Of a stretch of 64,000 bases of DNA, positions 7,923 to 16,133 are shown piece by piece. Within the stretch, counting starts at the first letter, position 1. Every line of letters starts with the position of its first letter. Source of the DNA: Pedobacter sp. SYSU D00535 (lineage in GTDB: Bacteria; Bacteroidota; Bacteroidia; Sphingobacteriales; Sphingobacteriaceae). The notes below the pieces were generated by a model that saw nothing but the letters and a program-made list of their open reading frames with translations, searched no databases and was not told the origin of the DNA. Both the position numbers and the translations under genes were made by a program. The stretch covers positions 124,001 to 188,000 of the forward strand of contig NZ_JAFEWD010000008.1 of the NCBI RefSeq assembly GCF_017355855.1. The letters are read 5' to 3'.

Positions 7923-10886
7923 ATGAAGAGACACCTGATCCTGCAAGCGGCTTTTTTAATGCTGCTGGGGCTAACAACAGCTTTTGGTTCGGCCCGAATC
8001 AAGTACAACTTCAACCCTGGCTGGAAACTGTTTGTGGGGGATGAAAAGGGGGCAGAAGCACCAAATTACGACGACAGTTCCTGGAAGTCGGTAACACTTC
8101 CGCATGCCTGGAATGAAGATGCCGCCTTCAAAGTGGCGATCGACCACCATCCTACCGGTATTGTTTGGTACCGGAAACGCTTTAAGCTTCCTTCTTCCGA
8201 TAGAGGTAAAAAAGTGTTTCTTGAGTTCGAAGGAGTACGTCAGGCAGGTGAATTCTACTTAAATGGAAAATTTATCGGCTTACATGAAAATGGTGCAATG
8301 GGTTTCGGATTTGATGTTACCGACCTAATAAACCCCAACGGGGAGAACGTGATCGCGGTGAGGATTGATAATGACTGGGCCTACAAAGAAAAAGCCACCG
8401 ACACTAAGTTTCAGTGGAGCGATAAGAACTTCAACGCCAACTATGGGGGGCTTCCTAAAAACGTTTGGCTTCATGTAAGTGATAAACTCTACCAAACGCT
8501 ACCGCTTTACAGCTTTTTAAAAACTACCGGAGTGTATGTTTATGCTAAAGATTTTGATATCCCCGGAAGGGCCGCAACTATTGTAGCAGAATCTGAAGTA
8601 AAAAATGAGCATGGTCGCGAGCAGACCTTTCAATATGAGGTAGAGGTGAAAGATTTGGATGGGAAAACGCTGAAGGTATTCAGATCATCGGCAACGCGAA
8701 TAAAACCGGGAGAAACTAAAACGGTGAGCGCCAGCGCTGCTATGAAAAACCTTAACTTCTGGAGCTGGGGCTACGGATATCTTTACGATGTGCAAACCCG
8801 TCTGAAAGTGAATGGGAAACTGTTGGACGAGGTGAACACGAGAACCGGTTTCCGCAAGGCCGAATACAAAAATGGGATGGTCTACCTGAACGATCGCGTA
8901 CTGGTGATGAAAGGCTATGCACAACGTACCAGTAACGAGTGGCCTGCTCTGGGATTATCCGTACCACCCTGGTTAAGTGATTACAGTAACGGACTGATGG
9001 TAGAAAGCAATGCCAACCTGGTTCGCTGGATGCACATTACACCTTGGAAACAAGATGTAGAATCATGCGATAGGGTGGGTCTGATCCAGGCGATGCCTGC
9101 CGGTGACGCGGAAAAAGACGCAAAGGGTGTACAATGGCAGCAAAGAACAGCGCTGATGCGCGACGCCATCATTTACAATCGGAACAACCCCAGTATCTTG
9201 TTTTACGAAAGTGGCAATGAGTCGATCAGCGAAGAGCATATGGCTGAAATGAAGGCTATCAAATATAAATACGATCCTCACGGCGGTCGCGCTATCGGTT
9301 CGAGAGAGATGCTGGATAGTAAGGTTGCCGAATACGGTGGTGAGATGCTTTATACGAACAAAAGCGCTCATATCCCGATGTGGGCTACTGAATATTCCAG
9401 AGATGAGGGTCTGAGGAAATATTGGGATGAGTTCTCGCCTCCTTTTCACAAAGATGGAGATGGGCCTTTATACCGAAATGCACCTGCAAGTGCTTATAAT
9501 CGTAATCAGGATTCTCATGCCATTGAGAATGTCATCCGTTGGTATGAGTTCTGGAGAGAACGTCCGGGAACGGGCAAACGGGTAAGTTCCGGTGGGGTGA
9601 ATATCATCTTCTCCGACTCCAACACCCACTTCCGTGGGGCGGAGAACTACCGCAGGAGCGGGGAGGTCGATCCGATGCGGATTCCGAAAGATGGCTTTTT
9701 TGCTCACCAGGTAATGTGGGACGGCTGGGTAGATGTGGAAAGACATAGTAGTCATATTATCGGGCATTGGAACTACCAGCAGGGCGTTAAGAAAAATGTG
9801 TACGTGGTATCAAGTGGCGAGAAGACAGAGTTATTGATTAACGGGCAGTCTAAAGGTTTTGGAGAGCGCAGCCACGGCTTTTTGTTTACCTTTAAAGATG
9901 TCGCTTATGAGCCCGGCACAATTAAGGCCGTATCCTACGATGCTCAGGGCAAAATCCTGTCGACAGATGAAATAAAAACAGCGGGAGCTCCGGCAGCTCT
10001 AAGGCTTAGCGTGCAACAGGCGCCTAAGGGACTAAAAGCAGACGGTGCCGATGTAGCACTGGTACAGGTGGAAGTGGTGGATGCGCAGGGAAACCGCTGT
10101 CCTACAGCTCTAAACATGATTGACTTTAAGCTAGAAGGAGCGGCTGAATGGCGCGGCGGGTTAGCGCAAGGTCCCGATAATTACATCCTGGCGAAAAGCC
10201 TTCCGGTAGAAGGCGGCGTCAATCGGGTGCTTATACGGTCTACTACCCAAGCTGGACAGATAGTGCTTACAGCCAATGCCGAAGGACTGAAATCAGCCAC
10301 AGTAGCATTCAAGTCTGTTCCAGTAAAGGTAACGAATGGTCTTTCCCTGGATATGCCTTATGACGGGCTTCGTCCCAGTCTGAAGCGGGGACCGACACCA
10401 GCCGGAGCTTCGTTTAAGCCTTCGCGTATTGCTCATCAGATAGTAAATGCAACAGCAGGTGCCAACAGTGAAAGTGTAAAAGCTTCATTTGACGACAACG
10501 AACTTTCCGATTGGGTGAACGATGGAAAGATATCAACGGCCTGGATAAAGTACGACCTTGAGAAAGAAGGAATAGTAGATGAGGTGACGCTGAAACTGAA
10601 TAACTTCAGAAGCCGTTCTTACCCGATCAGTATTTCGGTAGATGGAAAAGAAGTGTTTCGTGGTAATACGCCGACAACCCTTGGCTATTGCACTCTTATT
10701 TGTGAACCAACAAAGGGAAAGTCGGTAACTATTCGCTTGACGAATGAAAATTCCGGTAAAGACGATTCCAATATCGGAACCGAAGTAAATGGGAAGAAAT
10801 TGGATGACGGTGTAGCCCGCGATGATAAGAATGCCAAAGGAACCTTAAGTATTATTGAAGCTGAGATCTATAGCAGAGTTAAATAG
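7923..10886 (+). CDS. secreted glycoside hydrolase family 2 protein (beta-galactosidase-like)
   Basis: A 987-residue exported GH2 enzyme. The signal peptide is MKRHLILQAAFLMLLGLTTAFG. Next come a jelly-roll sugar-binding domain (about 30-200), an Ig-like sandwich (200-310) and a TIM barrel (310-600). Candidate catalytic acid/base is Glu433 in YESGNES and candidate nucleophile is Glu490 in WATEYS. Beyond 640 are Ig-like/DUF4982-type segments and a C-terminal discoidin-like domain (about 840-987) that may bind glycan. GH2 enzymes of this size release beta-galactose, beta-glucuronate or beta-mannose; the sequence does not decide. It stands alone, with its own terminator and no SusCD next to it. 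Confidence 0.88.
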   Translation: MKRHLILQAAFLMLLGLTTAFGSARIKYNFNPGWKLFVGDEKGAEAPNYDDSSWKSVTLPHAWNEDAAFKVAIDHHPTGIVWYRKRFKLPSSDRGKKVFLEFEGVRQAGEFYLNGKFIGLHENGAMGFGFDVTDLINPNGENVIAVRIDNDWAYKEKATDTKFQWSDKNFNANYGGLPKNVWLHVSDKLYQTLPLYSFLKTTGVYVYAKDFDIPGRAATIVAESEVKNEHGREQTFQYEVEVKDLDGKTLKVFRSSATRIKPGETKTVSASAAMKNLNFWSWGYGYLYDVQTRLKVNGKLLDEVNTRTGFRKAEYKNGMVYLNDRVLVMKGYAQRTSNEWPALGLSVPPWLSDYSNGLMVESNANLVRWMHITPWKQDVESCDRVGLIQAMPAGDAEKDAKGVQWQQRTALMRDAIIYNRNNPSILFYESGNESISEEHMAEMKAIKYKYDPHGGRAIGSREMLDSKVAEYGGEMLYTNKSAHIPMWATEYSRDEGLRKYWDEFSPPFHKDGDGPLYRNAPASAYNRNQDSHAIENVIRWYEFWRERPGTGKRVSSGGVNIIFSDSNTHFRGAENYRRSGEVDPMRIPKDGFFAHQVMWDGWVDVERHSSHIIGHWNYQQGVKKNVYVVSSGEKTELLINGQSKGFGERSHGFLFTFKDVAYEPGTIKAVSYDAQGKILSTDEIKTAGAPAALRLSVQQAPKGLKADGADVALVQVEVVDAQGNRCPTALNMIDFKLEGAAEWRGGLAQGPDNYILAKSLPVEGGVNRVLIRSTTQAGQIVLTANAEGLKSATVAFKSVPVKVTNGLSLDMPYDGLRPSLKRGPTPAGASFKPSRIAHQIVNATAGANSESVKASFDDNELSDWVNDGKISTAWIKYDLEKEGIVDEVTLKLNNFRSRSYPISISVDGKEVFRGNTPTTLGYCTLICEPTKGKSVTIRLTNENSGKDDSNIGTEVNGKKLDDGVARDDKNAKGTLSIIEAEIYSRVK

Positions 10887-10928
10887 GAGGCAGAGGTTTG
10901 TTGAACAGCTAAGCGAATGAATACCAGG

Positions 10929-10966
10929 AATAATCCGGTGCGATGTGGCCCCGGATTATTCTTTTT
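10929..10966 (+). terminator. Rho-independent terminator after the GH2 gene
   Basis: AATAATCCGG (10929-10938) and CCGGATTATT (10951-10960) form a 10-bp stem followed by CTTTTT. Confidence 0.8.
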
Positions 10967-10969
10967 AAG

Positions 10970-11704
10970 CTAGACCTGCTGGGTTTGCTGTACTCTTTTC
11001 AGTTCCTCTTCGTTCGTAAGATCAAGCCTTAGCGGTGTTATGGAAACAAAATTATTCTCTACAGCCCAGCGGTCCGTTCCTTCTTCAGCCGGCTCCAGTG
11101 GGGTAACTGTGAACCAGTAGTGCTTGCGTCCCATCGGATCAGTTCCGGGTATGATGGTACCATCGTACAACCTCACCGATTGTCTTGTCCATTTGATTTC
11201 CTGAGGATCAGGTGGGAAATTTACATTGTACAGGGATAGCTCGTTCTTCTCCAACAACATTGAAAGCGTTTTTTCTACAAAGGGGGCCAGCAAATCAAAG
11301 TTCGGCTCTGTTTTTCCGACAGGAGTGCTTAAAGCGATTCCCTTAATTCCTAAAAGCACTGCCTGTTTAGCTGCTGCTAAGGTTCCTGAATGCCACATCC
11401 CGTTCCCCAGGTTCGGGCCCATATTTATTCCGGATAAGACCACGTCTGTATTATTCCAAAGATGAGTTCCCAATGCAACGCAATCTGCAGGGGTTCCGTT
11501 TACACGGTATGCCTCGATTCCCGGAAATTCGATTGGCGATTTTTTATAAGAAAGCGGACGGGAATGAGTCACCGCATGCCCCATAGAAGACTGTTCTACA
11601 TCGGGGGCTACCACCCGCACTTCTCCAAATTTGGAAGCAACTTTGGCTAAGGCGGCAATCCCCGGACTATAAATCCCGTCATCGTTTGTTACCAATATTC
11701 TCAT
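10970..11704 (-). CDS. surE: 5'/3'-nucleotidase SurE
   Basis: A 244-residue metal-dependent nucleoside monophosphate phosphatase. The SurE N-terminus is textbook: MRILVTNDDGIYSPGI with the Asp-Asp metal site, followed by VVAPDVEQSSMGHAVT. NGTPADCVALG, LSGINMGPNLGNGMWHSGTLAAA and KGIALS complete the fold. The length matches the family. It is convergent with the GH2 gene and divergent from the lipid kinase gene at 11781. Confidence 0.97.
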   Translation of the reverse strand: MRILVTNDDGIYSPGIAALAKVASKFGEVRVVAPDVEQSSMGHAVTHSRPLSYKKSPIEFPGIEAYRVNGTPADCVALGTHLWNNTDVVLSGINMGPNLGNGMWHSGTLAAAKQAVLLGIKGIALSTPVGKTEPNFDLLAPFVEKTLSMLLEKNELSLYNVNFPPDPQEIKWTRQSVRLYDGTIIPGTDPMGRKHYWFTVTPLEPAEEGTDRWAVENNFVSITPLRLDLTNEEELKRVQQTQQV

Positions 11705-11780
11705 AGTATATTTTTAATAAATCCTTCAATCGTGCCAAACAATTAACAGGAGCTATGTTTTAAAGTTTAGAGAATTAACA

Positions 11781-12671
11781 ATGCAGGTAGTTACCCTTTT
11801 ACACAATCCGAAAGCCGGAGATGAGTCCCACTCGAAAAAGGAACTCGAATCAATGATCGAATCAGCCGGAATTAAATGTCATTATTCTTCTCTAAAAAAG
11901 GAAGGTTGGGATCAGCTTGACGAGGAAACGGATTTTGTAGCCGTTGCTGGTGGTGATGGTACTGTTAGAAGAGTGGCAAAGAAGTTTTTGGAGAGAGGGC
12001 TCAACAATAAGTTTCCGCTAGCAGTTTTTCCCGCCGGCACTGCCAATAACATCGCCAAAACCCTGCAAATGCCGGAAGACGATAAAGAGGTGATTCAAAA
12101 ATGGAAGCATCCTGAATTTAAAAAGTTTGACGTCGGCAAGGTTGAAAACGTGCAGGGTGCCAGCTTTTTCCTCGAAGGCTTCGGTTTTGGAATTTTTCCA
12201 TTACTGATGCAAGAGATGGAAAAACAGGACGAAGCCTTGAAAGATACTCCGGACAAGAAGTTGCACCTTGCGCTTGCGTTGCTGCAGCAAATAGCAGAAA
12301 CGTTTCAACCCCTGCAGGCCACCATTGATATAGACGGTACTGTTCATAGTGGAAAATTCTTGATGGTAGAGGTAATGAACATACAGTCTATCGGGCCGAA
12401 TCTTGTGCTTTCACCTTTCGGGGACCCGGGAGATGGTGAATTTGAGGTGATCCTGATTCCGGAAACACAACGTGAGAAATTGCTTGCTTACGTCAAAGCT
12501 AAATTAAATGGGGTGGAGGACCCGGATCTCTTTGACACCTGCAAGGCTAGGGAGCTTCGCATTAGCTGCGATGAATTTATAGCGCACGTAGACGACGAAC
12601 TTGTAGAGGCGAAGCACGTGCCGACGGTTCATCTGAAGTTGATGGAGGGTTTGCTGAAATTTCTAGTTTAA
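11781..12671 (+). CDS. diacylglycerol/lipid kinase family protein
   Basis: A 296-residue cytoplasmic kinase of the DAGK catalytic/YegS group, which phosphorylates diacylglycerol or related lipids. The start VVTLLHNPKAGD is the N-terminal nucleotide-binding strand, AVAGGDGTVRRVAKKF carries the GGDGT phosphate loop, and AVFPAGTANNIAKTL is the second family motif. GDPGDGEFEVILIP and a C-terminal VHLKLMEG close the beta-sandwich domain. The lipid substrate cannot be deduced. The small gene at 12702 follows on the same strand after 30 bp. Confidence 0.9.
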   Translation: MQVVTLLHNPKAGDESHSKKELESMIESAGIKCHYSSLKKEGWDQLDEETDFVAVAGGDGTVRRVAKKFLERGLNNKFPLAVFPAGTANNIAKTLQMPEDDKEVIQKWKHPEFKKFDVGKVENVQGASFFLEGFGFGIFPLLMQEMEKQDEALKDTPDKKLHLALALLQQIAETFQPLQATIDIDGTVHSGKFLMVEVMNIQSIGPNLVLSPFGDPGDGEFEVILIPETQREKLLAYVKAKLNGVEDPDLFDTCKARELRISCDEFIAHVDDELVEAKHVPTVHLKLMEGLLKFLV

Positions 12672-12701
12672 CCTGAATCGCGCACCTAAATCCTAAAAAA
12701 C

Positions 12702-12941
12702 ATGAAATTAAGAATTTTTGATGGTGGTAGTAAAAGCCAGTGGATTGGTTCAGGATATCGGTATGTAAAGATCACCTATTCGAAAGACATTGGCCTAAAA
12801 GACACTCTTACCGGAGAATTCTACCTTCTGGAGCCTTATCTTAACGAGGATGAAGCCCTGGAGGATGAATCAGTAGTGGATATTAATTCTCCGGAAATTG
12901 AGGAGATAATGCAAAACAAAACCGGTCGCTATTACCAGTAG
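12702..12941 (+). CDS. small hypothetical protein
   Basis: A 79-residue protein of unknown function, beginning MKLRIFDGGSKSQWIGSGYRYV. It is soluble, without a signal peptide, and ends in an acidic region (NEDEALEDESVVDINSPEIEEI). It lies 30 bp after the lipid kinase gene on the same strand and may be cotranscribed. It converges with the acidic protein at 12953. Confidence 0.65.
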   Translation: MKLRIFDGGSKSQWIGSGYRYVKITYSKDIGLKDTLTGEFYLLEPYLNEDEALEDESVVDINSPEIEEIMQNKTGRYYQ

Positions 12942-12952
12942 CGGCCCTCTGT

Positions 12953-13180
12953 CTATTCCAGGTTTTCCTCGTTTTTGCCAGGGTGGGGCAGTATGTCCGT
13001 GTCCGATCCTCCGTCCAGGTCCCCATAGTGTTTCTCAAACTCTTCGTCCTCCGGAATCAATTCATCATCGTCGGGCCGTGGCGTGATTTCTTCGGCTTCG
13101 GCATCGTTTGACTGGCCGGGTACTGGATCAGGACCGGGATTTTGAGTTCCTGATTTTTTCAGATGTTCTTCAATTTCCAT
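12953..13180 (-). CDS. small acidic, proline-containing hypothetical protein
   Basis: A 75-residue, very acidic and low-complexity protein (MEIEEHLKKSGTQNPGPDPVPGQ..., then DDDELIPEDEEFEKHYGDLDGG). It is predicted to be disordered. Short acidic proteins of this kind are frequent in Sphingobacteriales and have no assigned role. Its stop lies 11 bp from that of the convergent gene at 12702. Confidence 0.6.
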   Translation of the reverse strand: MEIEEHLKKSGTQNPGPDPVPGQSNDAEAEEITPRPDDDELIPEDEEFEKHYGDLDGGSDTDILPHPGKNEENLE

Positions 13181-13430
13181 AAAATACCAGCTTTATTATT
13201 AAACTTCCCGGGGATGTATTGGTTTTTTGTTTTTGTCCTTTAATAGAAGAGACAAATTTGAAGTTCTAGAAGCAGGTTGTGTAGAAAAAGGGGAGCACTT
13301 GCGAGCATATAGAGCCCTTTATTTTTAATTAAGTTTAATTTGTTTCTTATTTTTTGTTTTTTTATCGAAAATTTCATTCTTGCTCTTTTGGATGGAGAAT
13401 GATTCCCAAACTTCAATCGGACGAAAGTAA

Positions 13431-14174
13431 ATGCTCAAAGAAGAACGCCAGGCCTACATCATTAAACAGATCAACCTTCACAATAAAGTATTATCATCAG
13501 ACCTAAGCACTGAGCTGAATGTTTCTGAAGATACCATAAGACGGGATTTGAACGAGCTTGCAGAAACAGGTAAGATTATTAAAGTGTATGGGGGCGCCTT
13601 GTCCAAATCCTTTCACTATCCTTTTACCGAGAAGGAAACCTATGCAAAGGACTCGAAGAAGGAGATCGCTAAAAAAGCCTTGAGTCTTATCAAAGATGAG
13701 ATGGTATTGCTTGTAGGTGGCGGAACAACGATGATCGAGATTGCACGCATGGTGCCAAAGAACTTGCGTTGTACTTTTTTTACGATTAGTCCTTTAGTAG
13801 CACTGGAACTGGTAGAAAATTCGAACATCAACGTGATTCTTCTTGGTGGACAGCTTTCGCCTAATGCTCATATTAGTATAGGATCGATGGTGATTAACCA
13901 GCTGGCAGATATACACGTTGATCTGTGTTTTCTGGGAACAAATGGTTTATCTCTTGAAGCCGGAATCACCGATTCTGATATTGAGGTAGTTCAGGTAAAG
14001 AAAGCAATGTTGAAGGCTGCGAAAAAAACAGCGATAGTAAGTATTGCCGAAAAACTAAATTCTGTGCAAAAGATGAAGGTGTGTAATCTGAACGCCATTC
14101 ATTATTTGGTAACAGACCTCGAGCCTTCTGATGCGGCTTTGCACGGCTACTCAAAATTTGTCGAACTTATCTGA
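13431..14174 (+). CDS. DeoR/GlpR-family sugar-phosphate-responsive repressor
   Basis: A 247-residue transcription regulator. The N-terminal helix-turn-helix (LKEERQAYIIKQI..., VSEDTIRRDLNELAETGKI, then VYGGAL) is the DeoR signature. The C-terminal half is the sugar-phosphate isomerase-like effector domain (GGGTTMIEIARMVP, LLGGQLSP, CFLGTNGLS...GITDSDIEVVQVKKAML). The family usually represses catabolic genes until a sugar phosphate binds. It stands at the head of the amino-sugar locus on the same strand, so a GlcNAc-6-P, GlcN-6-P or MurNAc-6-P ligand is the natural guess. A candidate operator (ATGC-N8-GCAT) lies in the namZ promoter. Confidence 0.93.
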   Translation: MLKEERQAYIIKQINLHNKVLSSDLSTELNVSEDTIRRDLNELAETGKIIKVYGGALSKSFHYPFTEKETYAKDSKKEIAKKALSLIKDEMVLLVGGGTTMIEIARMVPKNLRCTFFTISPLVALELVENSNINVILLGGQLSPNAHISIGSMVINQLADIHVDLCFLGTNGLSLEAGITDSDIEVVQVKKAMLKAAKKTAIVSIAEKLNSVQKMKVCNLNAIHYLVTDLEPSDAALHGYSKFVELI

Positions 14175-14648
14175 TAGACCGTATTCCGTCTTATTTTGTA
14201 AAACCTGGATAGTTAAGGGTAACTCTTGCAGTTGGGGCTGAATTTCGAAAACCGAACCTGGTCGCACTATTGACCGTTTTATGTCTTTCAATTTTTTTAA
14301 AAGGCCCAGGGATAAATCTGCACAAAGGTGCATTTTTAGTCCGCTTGTGCGTATTTTTTTTTTGTTTCTCCCCCTTTCTGTGTGTGTTTTTGCATGTTTT
14401 AAAGAAAAAAATGCGTTTTCTTGCATTTTATAATTTTATTCCATAAGTTTGAATTGTGCGCCTGAGCGCAGCTAACCAACTAAAATTATTAACTAATTAA
14501 CAAGCTCGCTTTTGAAAGAAAGCAGTATTGTCGACCTCTTTAAACAAGGTAAACTCAATCTCAAATAGTTGTAGGGTGATTTTTGATCTGGCGGGAGCTG
14601 TTTCTGATTGTCATAAAAACTGTAATGCATAGGTATTAATGTTTAGAT
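14175..14648 (+). promoter_or_regulatory. regulatory region before the namZ-like gene
   Basis: This 474-bp gap contains a canonical promoter: TTG at 14421-14423, a 20-bp spacer, and TAAGTTTG at 14444-14451, which predicts transcription starting near 14457 with a leader of about 190 nt. The palindrome ATGCGTTTTCTTGCAT (14411-14426) overlaps the -33 element. T-rich, low-complexity tracts (14310-14400) lie upstream. A minus-strand frame of 91 codons runs through the region but looks spurious. Confidence 0.6.
14411..14426. promoter_or_regulatory. candidate DeoR operator in the namZ promoter
   Basis: ATGCGTTTTCTTGCAT is an imperfect palindrome (ATGC-N8-GCAT) covering the -33 box. It is 14/16 identical to the sequence at 24284-24299, before the metallophosphoesterase gene. 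Confidence 0.45.
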
Positions 14649-15866
14649 ATGAAAAAGATCCTGCTATTGACCTTGTTATTCGCCGGCGTTCTAACCCCGT
14701 CTGAGGGGCGGGATACGGAGCCGAGGTCCAAGAAAACTTCAATTATTACCGGAGCTGATCAGACAGAAAAGTACCTGCCCTATTTAAAAGGTAAGCGAGT
14801 AGGACTCGTCGTCAATCAAACTTCTATCATCGGGCACCGTCATAGCGTAGATAGTCTTAAAGCGCTGGGTGTGAATATTGTCAAAATATTTGGTCCTGAA
14901 CACGGCTTTAGGGGAAATGCAAGTGCCGGTGTTCATGTGGACGATGAAAGAGATCCCAAAACAGGCATTCAGGTAGTTTCTCTTTACGGGAAAAATAGCA
15001 AGCCATCTAAAGAAAGTTTACAGGATGTCGATCTGATGGTTTTTGATATTCAGGACGTGGGCGCTCGTTTCTATACCTACACAATTACCATGCATCGCGT
15101 GATGGAGGCTTGTGCCGAGAATGGAAAGGAATTGCTCATTCTGGATCGTCCGAATCCTAACGGGTATCTGATAGACGGCCCGGTCCTAAACCCGGATTTG
15201 AAGTCGGGTATTGGCATTCATCCCGTTCCTATAGCCCATGGAATGACCGTTGGAGAGTATGCTAAAATGATAAATGGGGAAAAGTGGCTGGCAAATGGCG
15301 TTCAGTGCAAAATCACAATTATTCCTGTCGCTAATTATTCACACCACCTGCCCTACGAGCTCCCGGTTAGTCCTTCGCCAAATCTCAATACTCCTGAATC
15401 CATAATTCTTTATCCATCCACCTGTCTCTTTGAAGGAACGGTGATAAGTCAGGGTAGGGGTACATATACTCCTTTTACAGTGCTTGGGAATCCGGAGTTG
15501 AAAGGTAAATATCCCTTTTCATTTACACCAAAGAGCATCAAAGGAATGAGTGAAACTCCGCTGCATATGAATAAGGAGTGTTTCGGGCTGAATCTGCGAA
15601 GCGAGGAGGTGGTTGCGGCTTTGCGAAAGAGTGGAAAGATTAATCTCAGTTGGATGATGGAGCTGTATGCCGCCTATCCAGATAAAGAGAGGTTTTTTGA
15701 CTTTACGCAAAGTAAGGAGATGGGAAATATAGATAAGCTGGCAGGCGTGAAGGAATTTAGGGAGCAAATTATTGCCGGCGTTTCTGAAAAGGAGATCAGG
15801 AAAAGTTGGAAGAAAGGATTGTCGAAGTATAAATCGATTAGAAAGAAATATTTGCTTTATAAATAG
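14649..15866 (+). CDS. namZ: exo-beta-N-acetylmuramidase, NamZ-like (DUF1343/GH171)
   Basis: A 405-residue exported protein with signal peptide MKKILLLTLLFAGVLTPSEG. The DUF1343 fold is clear: GKRVGLVVNQTS, then KIFGPEHGFRG with the conserved Glu84-His85, DLMVFDIQDVGARFYTY, ILDRPNPNGY..DGPVL, HGMTVGEYAKMINGE, and SPSPNLNTPES...YPSTCLFEGT. B. subtilis NamZ, of this family, cleaves terminal MurNAc from peptidoglycan chains. Here it lies in a run with NagZ, MurQ and NagB, which fits that role. The family assignment is strong; the substrate is inferred from family and context. An independent promoter precedes it. Confidence 0.88.
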   Translation: MKKILLLTLLFAGVLTPSEGRDTEPRSKKTSIITGADQTEKYLPYLKGKRVGLVVNQTSIIGHRHSVDSLKALGVNIVKIFGPEHGFRGNASAGVHVDDERDPKTGIQVVSLYGKNSKPSKESLQDVDLMVFDIQDVGARFYTYTITMHRVMEACAENGKELLILDRPNPNGYLIDGPVLNPDLKSGIGIHPVPIAHGMTVGEYAKMINGEKWLANGVQCKITIIPVANYSHHLPYELPVSPSPNLNTPESIILYPSTCLFEGTVISQGRGTYTPFTVLGNPELKGKYPFSFTPKSIKGMSETPLHMNKECFGLNLRSEEVVAALRKSGKINLSWMMELYAAYPDKERFFDFTQSKEMGNIDKLAGVKEFREQIIAGVSEKEIRKSWKKGLSKYKSIRKKYLLYK

Positions 15867-16133
15867 CCTTTTTTGGTGTTGGTTTTTCTTGTTGCTGTAG
15901 GAATTGACTAAAAAAATGTCGTTTTGTTTGAATTTATTTGTGGGAGTGCGGTGATGGGGACTTTTTTTTGATTTTTCTTGCGTTTTTTTTCTTGTTTTGT
16001 TTTAATGTTGCAAATTCAAATAATATATTTGAGGTATATCGCGAATTTGAGGTGATTTGGTGTTCGTGTTTATGCGGCTTTATTCATTTTGTTAGAAATT
16101 TTTAATTATATATAAACTCAATCATTCATTTTT
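15867..16133 (+). promoter_or_regulatory. leader/promoter region of susC (peptidoglycan locus)
   Basis: This 267-bp gap is very T-rich. TATATTTG at 16024-16031 fits the -7 consensus, but no TTTG stands at the normal spacing. A TTGCGTTTTTTTTCTTG stretch around 15979 partly resembles the candidate DeoR operator. No gene is seen. Confidence 0.4.

Noticed and set aside
14151-14426. Minus-strand 91-codon frame before the namZ-like gene
   Set aside because: It covers the end of the DeoR gene, T-rich tracts and part of the namZ promoter, is rich in Lys runs from poly-A/T, and shows no family pattern.
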